In this document: positions 21,985 to 32,038 of the stretch, piece after piece
Layout of the letters: the number at the start of each line of letters is the position of its first letter
How positions within the stretch are numbered: the stretch's first letter is position 1
DNA from: Cinnamomum chago
Lineage: Eukaryota > Streptophyta > Magnoliopsida > Laurales > Lauraceae
Length of the DNA stretch: 64,000 nt
Reading direction: 5' to 3'
Assembly (NCBI GenBank): GCA_038049695.1
Contig: CP142461.1
Coordinates: 22,699,001 to 22,763,000 of the forward strand
The notes under the pieces: model-generated
What the model was told of the DNA's origin: nothing
Databases searched by the model: none
What the model saw: only the letters and a program-made list of their open reading frames with translations
Made by a program: the position numbers and the translations under genes

Positions 21985-23880
21985 GATTGCAAAGTATATA
22001 TATTTTATGGTCTCAATACAGTATATGATAAATAAATTGATTAATTTATTTATTTATCAATATATATTATTGCTTTCCTTTCATGAGATGAATGGTGATT
22101 TATTACTTAATGCACATGACCAATACATATGACATAATGGTTCATGAGATGAACCGGGTCCCATCAGTATATTAGATGTGATATATGTATATGGATGAGA
22201 TCCACATACGTGAGATATGTGTCACAAATCTTATACTTAAAATATCTTCACCACCAGTGATGAGATTGGACATCTCATCTGACAAGGTTGCAGCACTTTG
22301 ATCACTATGAGATAGTGTGATTTGTCTCGATCATCGGAATGTAAGATTCTGGATCATAGTGTTGGTACATTGGATGTATTGAAGGACCATGAGAAGCACC
22401 TTATGAAATACTGTCTCGATTTAAGGACAGCTCTCATAATTCCCTAGCAATAGGCTCTCAATCCCGAGACATTGATGAACTCATGTTTCTGTCTATTCAT
22501 TTGCTTTGAGTCACCAATGAGTGAGGCCAACTGTAGGTCAACACCTCGGTGTCTTGGGTACGTGGTAGTAGGACTGTGGGAACATTCAATGATCATGATG
22601 GAATCTATCTACATTATCCCTTTGTGCCAATTAATGGATTTATCATTGGTAAGTGCGCACCCATTCCAATTAAGAGTTAATTGGAGTGGTACCAAATGAT
22701 CACTATAATTAATTGGGGCTCAAGGATAATAAGATGTGGATCTAAGATTGGATGGGACGGATTTATTCCAATTGATCCATGGATAAGGATAGAGGGGCCT
22801 ACTTGTGGTAATTGGAAAGTTTATGGTCTTCATTGTAATATATTCCTAAGACTGGAGTGCAATTGCATTTATATAGTGGAGTTATTTGTAATTAACTATG
22901 GGCCCGGATTGCACATGAGATGTGGGGTCGCGTGTCCCAGTTGAAGCCAGCTTCTAAGGAATCCCTAGTGGTCCCCACGCTAGCCCAAATTATTAGAAAG
23001 ATTCTATTTCTACTTGAACTCTAAAAGGAATGTTACTATTTCTATTTGAAGTGAGACTTCTAATAGTGGTGATAGTAAGTTACTAATTATTAATGGAAGT
23101 AAGACTCCTATTTTACTTAGTAAAAGAGGAAGTTACTAATCATATTTGAAGTAAGACTTCTAATTGTGATTTAGTAAATGACTAATGGAAGTAGGACTTC
23201 TATTTTAATTAGAAAGGAGAAAGCTACTAATTGTTGTGGAAGTAAGACTTCTATGGCAACTAGCAAGGGAGAAGTTTACTATTTTGTAATGGGAGTTAAA
23301 CTTTTATTTCAAATAGGTAAAGAGGTGGAATGGAGGACTACAAATAGGGGATTTAATCCCTTTTGGACGTCCATAACAAAAGGAGAGCCGTTCCAGCCCC
23401 TTTGTGCAAGTGTTGCACAAGTTCTCTTCCTCTCTAAGTTCTCTTCTCTTCCTCCTCTAGTTCCTTAGAGTTACTAGTTAGGTTTTCTCTTGGAGATCTC
23501 ACCATCTTCTTGAGAAAAGAGAATCTAATACGGGTCATAGCGTGGAAGATCAAAAGGTGTTGGAGATTTTAATTTGATTAGTGAAGGTGTTCATCATCAA
23601 AGAAAAAGATCAACTTCTCCATTAGAGTACTACAAAGCTCCAAAGGTATAATTTGCATCCTTGTATGTTGTTGATTTCGTGGTTGCATGTTTAAGTGTTG
23701 TTTTATATCTTTTAGATAGTATGTATTGTTGTACATGATTTATGAGTTTGAGGGATTGCATCCTGGATTGGGTTTGTTGCCTTCTAGATAGATGATCCCT
23801 GCATCAAGTGGATCAAAAGTTTTTGAAACATGTCTGAAAGGCCCACCTATTTTCCAACATTTTCTGGATGGCAGGTGTTG
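21985..23880 (+). repeat. LTR-like repeat, copy B, with promoter-like tail
   Basis: The first ~1 kb is the inverted counterpart of 18690-19695. It is followed by a run of ~50-bp repeats (23040-23310), a TATA-like CTACAAATAGGG at about 23339, a CT-rich leader, and sequence ending GATGATCCCTGCATCAAGTGG near 23810. This U3-R-U5-like order suggests a long LTR of an unidentified family. No PBS or coding part follows, so a solo or truncated LTR is likely. Right border uncertain. Confidence 0.6.
23040..23310 (+). repeat. Five to six ~50-bp repeats carrying GAAGTAAGACTTC
   Basis: GAAGT(A/G)AGACTTCTA recurs at about 23048, 23096, 23148, 23187 and 23239, each followed by TTTAGTAA- and TACTAATT-like sequence. 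The motif is itself an inverted repeat (GAAGT..ACTTC). It lies just upstream of a TATA-like box, where LTR enhancer repeats usually sit. Confidence 0.8.
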
Positions 23881-24189
23881 TGGAGTTCTTTCTAAAAAAT
23901 GTCAGTTGGTTGCGTAGCTACTCTCGTTCTCTGTTCCCTTTAGTTTGGGGTGTTTTGTTTTGCAACTCTCTCTTTCTAGTCAAAGTCTTGAGAGCAGTTT
24001 AGCTTTTTTTTTGCCATTGTTGGGCTTGCTTTTTTATATCCAAAGCCGTTGCATTTTTTCTTTCTTTTATCCTATGGCCTTCTTCCCTTCATATGTTATG
24101 GAATTTTATGCAAGATAGAAGCTTGTAATTCCTCTAGATCTTGTACTGCGTTCGCACATCAAAATAATACAAACATCAATTTTTTTTTC

Positions 24190-24425
24190 CGATTGCAATG
24201 ATTAGTGACAACGTCGTTGCTTCATAGAAGCTAATGTAAAAAATTGTGTGTGACTGTACAACGACACCGTTGCTTAACAGAAGCTAGTGGAAGAAAATGT
24301 GTGTAACTATACAACCACGTCGTTGCTTCACAAAACTAGGGCAAAAAAAAATGTTTGTTATTATACGACGACGTCATTGCTTAATAGAAGCTAGTGGAAG
24401 AAAATGTGTCACTATACAACCTTAG
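24190..24425 (+). repeat. Four ~53-bp repeats with ACGTCGTTGC
   Basis: Units contain ACGACGTCGTTGCTT, AGAAGCTAGTGGAAGAAAATG and TGTGTAACTATACAAC, at about 24211, 24263, 24316 and 24368. The core matches the palindrome in the left terminal repeat (21630-21649), so the array is sub-terminal sequence of the same inverted-repeat element. Confidence 0.8.
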
Positions 24426-24980
24426 AAGAACCAAAGTTGTTACCTTGATGATTTAGTCACCCAACAATAATTTTAAAATAAGATAATGTCATGAAAAAAC
24501 TGTATATCAAAAGCTCTAATGAACTTTTCTCAAAAAGGTAAACACGAAACTCAAAATCTATGGTAGCTAATGCATGAAAAAACCTTAAAACTGTGCTATG
24601 CCTACCTCTTAATGGAGACCAACAACCTCCATAAGGAATATACAAGTTGGGGGAGAGTTTTGGTTCATTCAGTATTCAATCGTAAATGAAAAAGGAATGA
24701 GAAAAGGAAGCTGTGACATGGCGCGCGTGCGCACGCACACACACATATATAGAACATTAGCGACGACGTCGATGCTAACTCTTGATATTAAGTGACGACG
24801 TTGTCGCTTGTTGAAAAAAAGGCAAAAAAACTAAAAAAATCTGGCGGGAATACCACTTCCGTGCCATATATACTATTGGTACATCTTTTGGTTAGTGGCC
24901 ATCTAGGGTCCTTTTTTAAGTTAAACTCTCTAAAATAAATAAGGTATTGAAAAGCTAAAATTAGATATATTTTTTTTACC

Positions 24981-26559
24981 AATGAGTTATATAAAAGAAA
25001 TTTGAATTAAAAAAAAACATGAAAAACATAAAATAGTTTGATATTTGATAAAAAAAAAGGAAAAATAAAACTTCTAAAAAACCACCTTAGTAATGGAAAG
25101 CCTATAATTTGGCAAAAAGATAACTACCTAAAAAAAAGAAAAATAAACCTAGATGTACATTACAAATTGAACAAGCTGTCATCGTAGATTGGTCCCATTT
25201 TTTAATATTAGATGACTCCCACTTTAGTAACCACCATTGGATGACTCCGTTGTGGTTACTAATTAAGGGATTAGTGATTCAATCATTCCTACATATCTCT
25301 ACTTTTCTCGCTTTAGAGGGAGAAGAAGAGGGAGAGAGAAGAAGTGGGGTATGTTGGTCTTGTTTGAGAGTGGTCCCATAGATGGATGTGCAACTTCGGA
25401 TGTGCATATAGCTGCTTCCCCTACGATTTCCTCAAATTCCTCAAATTCGTCATATGTTATATTATTCATAATTACTATTTAGCTTTTCCATTTTCTTTGA
25501 CTAGACATTCTTTCAATATCACATATTAGATCACTTCAATTTAAATGTATTTGTATTATAAATTATATATCAGTGTTTTTTTATGATTGAATTAAATATT
25601 TATAAATATTTCTATTTAAAGGCTTAATTATTTTTTATCATGCCTGTTGCACTGGTATCTAATAAGATCTTTATAAATTACCAAAAATGATATTTTATGT
25701 TTATTCAAGTTTGTAAGAAATTCTAAATACCACAACTAGCATAATATCACAATTAGCAATTATACTATATTAAAGTCGTGGGTTCTCAATTTAATTTTGA
25801 TCATAACTTCTAATTTTGATTGTTAGTTATAACTACTCTACAACTTAACCATGTTCTCCTTCCACTTCCAACATGAAAACACTATAAGTCTTCTCTTCTC
25901 AGCAACTTCTTTTCCATCCCCAATCTCTTGTACCCTTTCTATGCATATTCTCATTTCCTTTTCATTTCATCTTACTTCTCTTACTTCATTTTCATTTTAA
26001 ACTCCTGGATTAAGAAAAGAGGTATAGTTATAATCTTGTTTTTCTTTTTTTCTCTATTTAAACTGTTATGCTCTATTTATACTAAATCGTTGTTAGTAAA
26101 TGTTTGAAGATGTTTTATTGATCTAAGTTTCTTTTTAATTGGTCTTTATTTGTGTCACTACAAATTTAATAACAAACTGAGCACGGGTTATTGTGCTCGT
26201 ATTTTATTATGTGAATTGTGAAGATGAAATCTAAGGATATTCAAACATGTTGATATATCTTCTTCATGTATTGAAACACCCCCTAAATAATATTTAGAAT
26301 AGTGTAAAACTTGAAGTCGTGTTAGTTCAAAGGGAACGGGTGTATGTGAAAGGATTGAATTTATTAAGGGTTTGTTTGTTTGGGGTGAAAATGGTATTTA
26401 AATGAGGAGGTGTTTAATGGTTATACATTGATCATGTTTGGTTCCACTTATTTACGCATCATATGTGTGAATCTTGTGTGAACTATGCGAATGATGTAGT
26501 TTTTGAGTCCCAAATCTTCACACCTATATAGATGTGAAAGAGAATCACATGAGATGTGA
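24981..26559. other. Intergenic stretch, no gene seen
   Basis: AT-rich and without recognisable coding or RNA signals. A small perfect stem TAGTAACCAC..GTGGTTACTA lies at about 25234-25271. A TTTGTTTGTTTGGGG block near 26370 resembles MITE termini, but no partner was found. Confidence 0.5.
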
Positions 26560-27610
26560 AGATAGGTAACAAAAAGGCATTATGAACCACTGTCGACAAC
26601 GCTCCAGTCCCTTTTTTCACTTGCATGGCATTATAATTAAGATCTAAACTGTTCAGATTCTTTAAAAACACAAACACGGCTACGGAGTCAAATTGTAATT
26701 ATTGATTCATCACATATCTTGAAATATTTGAAAAAAAAAAAAGCCCAAATAATAAAATATGTTGTTTTGGAGTTTTGTCAACCCCATTTTTACGATCTAA
26801 ACCGTTAATTCTCTTTAGAAGGCAAAAAACGGCTAGGAGTGAAGTTTCATATCTCAACTCCTCATATTCCTAGAAATCCTTAAAAACTTATAACCATTTG
26901 ATGTTCTCATTGTATATGACATGTTAAGGATGCATTTGAATACCAATCCATTTTTTTCAATTTTTAGAATTTTGTGACAGTAAAATGCATATCTAAACCG
27001 TCAATACTCTTTAGAAGATAAAATCTGGACGCGTGGTAAAATCTCATCTATCGATTCATGGCGGATTTTGAGATATTTGCGAATGAGCCAAAACCCTAAA
27101 ATCTGCCATTCTAGACTTTGTGGGGTCCATTTTCACTATCCGAACCATTAATCCTCTTCAAACCATTAATCCTTTTTTAAAATACTAAACAACAGTTAGG
27201 GAACCAAGTTTTAGGTTTTGATTCATCATGGATATTGAGAAACTTGAGAAAAATTGTGAACTGTTGGATGAAAAATAGCCCCTTTTGCATTAGTTATGAG
27301 GCAACCTGCTTTTTATTTTTTGAAAATTCTTATGGGGCCTTATTTCATGATCCAAACCACTCACCTACTTAAAATGGTAAAAACACCTCCGGGATCTAAT
27401 TCTTGCCGTTGATTCATCATATTTTTTGAGAAAATTGCAAGAAGCTCTAGACTGTTAAATTTGGTTTTACGGACTTCCATGGGCCATGAAATCATGACCC
27501 GAACTATTTATCCTCTTTTGAATGCTAAAAATAGCTAGAGGGGCAGCTGTTATGTCCTGATTCATCTTAGATTTTTAGAAACTAGAGACAAGTGGTGAGC
27601 TTTGGATCCA
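26560..27610 (+). repeat. Diverged tandem repeat, about six units of 150-210 bp
   Basis: A block reading ATC(T/C)AAACCGTTAATCCTCTTTAGAA recurs with drift at about 26640, 26795, 26990, 27137, 27350 and 27497. Each time it is followed by a GCTAAAAACGGCTAG-like and then a TTGATTCATCATGGATATTGAGAA-like block. Spacing is irregular because of indels. I do not recognise the family and no protein is encoded. Confidence 0.7.
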
Positions 27611-29299
27611 TTGATATTCAGATGTGAAAACGACAAATGATTAAACGTGTTTCCATGAGACTCAATCAATCGCATACGGAAATGAGTCACGTGTGAATCA
27701 GTTTCCTATTACATGTGATTTTGCCAGACAACCTCTACAGGCAAGCGCCCCCAAAGTATGATGACTCAAAAAAGGTGTGCTGGATTGAATAGATCATATG
27801 CAGAAATCCACACGACTAAAAGTGCGCCGTGGAGTGTCAAAGCGTCATGCTGAAAAATGCTCTATTTTTAAAAAAACCCGTCTAGATGCATGATAATCAA
27901 GCAACACAAGATAGTGATAAGGTGTGGATACAGATGACGAAAATATAAAATTTAGCGATTCCATTTCTCTGAAAATATAGAAAAAGGGAGTTTGTGAATC
28001 GATTTACGCCATAAAAGGCCCAAGCCATAATAAATGAGAAGCTATATGACTCATTGCAGCATAATTACTCTAATATAGAGCTGGCTCTTTAGATACTTGA
28101 ATATTTACTAATTGTTTTGGTGCATTTACCCATTGTTGCCTCTATGAACGTGTTACGGTCAGTTCCTAAGTCAAAGTCTTATGGCTATAGGCGTTCAAAA
28201 TGTAATGATAAAATGCAATGATAAGCAATGTATGGAAGAGTGAAATTTAGATCAGTGTCCAAATAGATGAAGACTGTATAACACTGCGTAATCCTATGCA
28301 TTACTTTTTAAGTCCTGTAAAATTTAATGGCTATTAATCGTGCAAAATGTTGTGATAGAACCCAGTGATTAATAATGTTTGGAATAGTGTGAATTTGGAC
28401 GAGTGAAGATTCTAAGAGGGGCAGTGTGTGCGAATGACTTGAATTGTATAAAGTGGGCCCCAAATTCGAAAACAATGCATGCTAGAGAAGTAGGTTATGT
28501 GGAGAATTCCACTTGGGCCACACCAATCATGGGGAAGAGATGGATGAAAAGATCTCTCGTGATGGATCTTGAAATGACTACTCTGTTAAAGACCAGACTC
28601 TGTTCTTTTGGAATTGAGGGCATCTCACTTGTATTCAAATCATGCTCTAGTTTGTAATTTCAAATTGTGAGCTATGATCATGATTTTGCCAACATTATTT
28701 TGATTGCACGGCAAAGCCTTTTGTAACATAAATCATATATTTATAACAATGCCACCCAAACATGGCCATCTTGTGTCTCTCCAACCGGCCTCTTTCCGTT
28801 GAAAAGGACGGGGTTTGTTTGCAATGGAACTCATGGGAACTGAATTCCTATGTATTATAATGAAATGTTCCAAAAAAAAGCCTTTTTTTTTATTCATTTT
28901 CCAATAAAAAGGTTGATTGTTTTTATTGTCATTTAGGGAACCTCATCTTTAATTCTTAAATTTTAGCAATTTTTTTGGAATATTTAATTATAACACATAC
29001 GAATTCAATTCCTATGATTTCTAATGAAAATAATCAGGCCTTAATCGTGAATAAAATGGAGGTACATAAATTTTTAAACATGCATAAAATAGATTTCCTT
29101 GTTCTTCCCGGTGAAAGTGAAATCGGATCTATGTGTATCTTTAACCTTAACCTTCACCTTCCTTTGTATCGAAGCCTTGATCCCTCCCTCCCCTTAGTAA
29201 GGCATACGCTTTTCCTTTATTAGTGTCTATTGTGCTTCTTTAATATACCATACACCAACTTTCAAATGGAGGGAAATGCCTTCTTCCTTGCCACAGGGG
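27611..29299. other. Intergenic stretch, no gene seen
   Basis: No conserved protein, RNA or mobile-element signature was found. Two weakly similar blocks (about 28190-28260 and 28320-28400, with GTAATGATA/GTTGTGATAGA and AATGTATGGAAGAGTG/AATGTTTGGAATAGTG) suggest an old duplication. Confidence 0.45.
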
Positions 29300-29516
29300 G
29301 TTCATCTTTATATTGGCCAAGGACTCTGCGTCTTAAGAAGCGGAAAGATCTTGTGTTCGAAACCTACCTCCGTTAGCCACCTCCCATAGTTTTACCCGTT
29401 TGCATGTGTCCCTAGGGATTAGTTATTGATCATCCAGAATCAATGATTCATCAGGCTCAGGTCCAAAGGCTCTTAGGTTAGGCTGGCGGGAGATACTCTG
29501 GGTTATAAAAAAAAAA
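29300..29516 (+). mobile_element. tRNA-derived SINE-like element with poly-A tail
   Basis: A box-A-like TTGGCCAAGGAC at about 29313-29324 and a box-B-like TGTGTTCGAAACC at 29352-29364 have the spacing of an internal Pol III promoter. A non-tRNA body of about 140 bp follows, ending GGGTTAT and ten A residues (29507-29516). Total length of about 210 bp suits a plant SINE. No clear target duplication was found, so it may be old. Confidence 0.6.
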
Positions 29517-30275
29517 GGTGTGTGTGGGTGGGTGGTGGTGGTTAATTCATCTTCATACAAATGATTTATTGTTCCGTAATAAATGCCACACAGATGAAAG
29601 TAAATTTTGGAAAAAAAAAAATTTAATCTTGGGTTCCAATCAGGTACATTGCATACAACTACTCATTTTATGCCTACCAAGTACATTTTATTCACACTAC
29701 AACCCAAAAGGAAACAATAAATCAAGTAGAACCAATCACCCCAGAAGAGAAGAAACTGTTAAAAAGTAGGCACACATGGAGGCATCAAGGTTGGCGTGGT
29801 AGCTGTGGCTATGGCAGATGAACACTCTTAAATAATAATTATTTCCTATAGCTTATCTTTAGAGATGGATTTTCCCTCCTCCTTTCCCAAAACTCTAATT
29901 TTTCCTACACCTCCTCAACGCCAAGGGAACTGGCAAAACTATCCAAACCTTTTCTTGAGGCATCCTCATTCCCTCATTCTTTGATTTTTGCCCCCCCCCC
30001 CCTCCTTTGTGTACAATCCACCTTTATCTATTAAAGTGAAATATGACAATGAACATATTTGAAGTGGTTATTCATACGATCAAAACTATAAACAATGAAA
30101 GGTGAGGCTCAAATAAGATAAATTAATTAAATCTCCATTTCTTCTTTTTATACATTGGTCTTTTTTCCATGATCCGTATATTTTCTAGATCCTAACATCA
30201 AAAATCTTATTGATTGTAAAGATGGAAGGCTCATTAAACTTTAGTTGGTTGTCTTTGTCTTGCTTAGGGCCAATT

Positions 30276-30680
30276 TTATTGCATGAAAATAATTCTTAGA
30301 AATTATAAGGAACCACTTTACCACTAATAGCTTAGCCTAAAGATATAACGGGGCTTACTTGTATGTAATCGAACTATCATTGATTCAAATAAATGAATTT
30401 ATTATTTTTAAAATATGATCTATTAGTATGAATCTGAATTTCTTAGAATTCAAAAGAACCGATTATGCCATGAAATGTAGGACCTATTAGAAATTGAATT
30501 CCTACAAATTCAAGGGAACTTGTTTTACCATAAATTCCCTTCTTTTGAGAATTTATAACATGTTTGTTTGCATGAATATAATTTTGAGAAAAATCAAAGA
30601 AACCCATTTTACCATAAATTCTTTATCTTGAAAATATAATTGGAGATTTTTTATTTTCACTGAATCAAATTCCTAGAAAA
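30276..30680. repeat. Diverged short repeats in AT-rich intergenic DNA
   Basis: A block with GCATGAA-ATAAT, an AGAA..TCAA.GGAAC segment and TTTTACCATAAATTC recurs about four times (near 30280, 30445, 30500, 30575). The rest of 29517-31300 shows no gene; it contains a C-run near 29989-30002. Confidence 0.5.
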
Positions 30681-31299
30681 TGATGTCGTCTTCTTGTCAT
30701 TTAAAAAAATATTGTAACAAAATTATAAAGTTATTAACCATTTCTTTCATTTGAAAATTAAAGTCAATCTTGAATTTAACGTATATTATAATATGGGATC
30801 ATTGTCAAAATGCTTAATTCAAAATCTATTTAATGTTTTGGAAATTGCCAAACAACAAAAACATTGAAATATTTTAATATTAGAATACTATATTATGTAA
30901 TATTTTATTTTTCTAGTATGTAAATATAAACATATTTTATTCTCTACATATCCATCCAAACATTCTATAAGATCTAAAAGAATATAAGAAAATGCATATT
31001 AGATCACCACTTTTTAATTATATAATACTATATATTTTCATCCAAACCCATTTACACCATTGCATTTTCAACCCGCGAATGCAATAATACAAGTTTGAGT
31101 GTTTTCATTGACCAAATCTCAACCTATTTACAAGAATTCATTTTTCTTATGTTATAGCCCACACTATGGGTATTTTAGTCCTAAAATGGTGTAATTGTAG
31201 GTAGGGGGAAATATTCAAACTTCAGGAAGGTAGAGGGAAAAATCATCTCTAGAGGTAAGTTATAGGGAAAAACCTATTAAATAAAGTAAAACTAAACTT

Positions 31300-31802
31300 G
31301 GAATGCATTTATGAAGATTACTTGTAACTAGCAACACTAAATGGAGTGAAAACAAAATATCAGCCCTCTAATGCATCAAATGGATATATATACCCAGAAA
31401 TAAATGATGTTGACCATCTTTTTCTAGAATCTCCGGAAAGATCATGTTAATGGATACAGAAGAAAATATGACCCCTTTTGCTGAAAGTAAATTATATGGT
31501 ACAATGGTCCCCGGCTCCGGCTCAGCTGTTTGGAGAAACCAAACATCCCTCCTTGGGAGGGGGGGCAAGAGTGCATGAGTTCCATCCTCCCTGTAGCCGG
31601 TAAAAAAAGAAGGTCAAATGGATGGTATGCTACAGGACTATATTGCACTTTTGAGCTACGGATCCCACCTCAGAATAATTGGGTCATAATTTGTAGAAGA
31701 GCTTGTTAGTTGTCCATCCACCCACCTCTTTGAAATGGAGTTAATGGATGGCAGTTTCTTCTCTCTATAAATCAGTTGTGCTGATTGTCAGCTTACTGTT
31801 CT
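31300..31802 (-). other. BDP1: Probable 3' UTR of BDP1
   Basis: This follows the BDP1 stop codon on the minus strand and has no long frame continuing the protein. The end point is not defined. I did not find a decisive poly-A signal, so the left border is a guess. Confidence 0.35.
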
Positions 31803-32038
31803 CTAGAATGAGACGTATTCAAATTCTTCCATATCTTGGAGGTACGGTTCATCAGCAGTTTCATATTGGCTCCGGTCAAAATAATCTTGGCTTGCATTTG
31901 ACTTCACAGGACTATGAACCTCAAGTTCCTCATTCGCCACTTCTTCCCCCTTTGGCTCAGATTCTGCACCTTGTTCCTGAGCATGAGAAGCAATTATTTC
32001 ATTAGAGAGGAGGCCAAGTTGATAGGGCCAACCTGAAC
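31803..32038 (-). CDS. BDP1: BDP1 terminal exon, acidic C-terminus
   Basis: An open frame runs from the acceptor TTTAG at 32039 to a stop at 31803-31805. It encodes SGWPYQLGLLSNEIIASHAQ, then a glutamate-rich region, DYFDRSQYETADEPYLQD and MEEFEYVSF before the stop. Strand, position and acidic tail fit the end of BDP1, but conservation in this region is low. An alternative acceptor eight bases upstream (TTCAG) would shift the junction phase. Confidence 0.65.

Larger units (their letters stand above)
21470..24980. mobile_element. 3.5-kb element with long terminal inverted repeats (MULE-like?)
   Basis: The left end (21470-21650) reappears inverted at the right (about 24740-24980). Shared blocks are CTAAAAAAGG, ATGGC.ACTAACCA, GTACCAATAGTATATATGGC and ACGGAAGTGGT. 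The repeats are about 100-180 bp long with mismatches. Sub-terminal sequences on both sides carry ACGACGTCGTCGC-like motifs. Long inverted repeats with repeated sub-terminal motifs fit Mutator-like elements, but no transposase is readable and I found no clear 9-bp duplication. It contains a duplicated 148-bp leader-like block and an LTR-like insertion, so it is non-autonomous and nested. Exact ends are uncertain. Confidence 0.6.

Noticed and set aside
21699-21992. Open frames on both strands suggesting a small duplicated protein
   Set aside because: They come from the 148-bp direct duplication downstream of a TATA-like box. There is no domain, no codon bias and equal openness on both strands.
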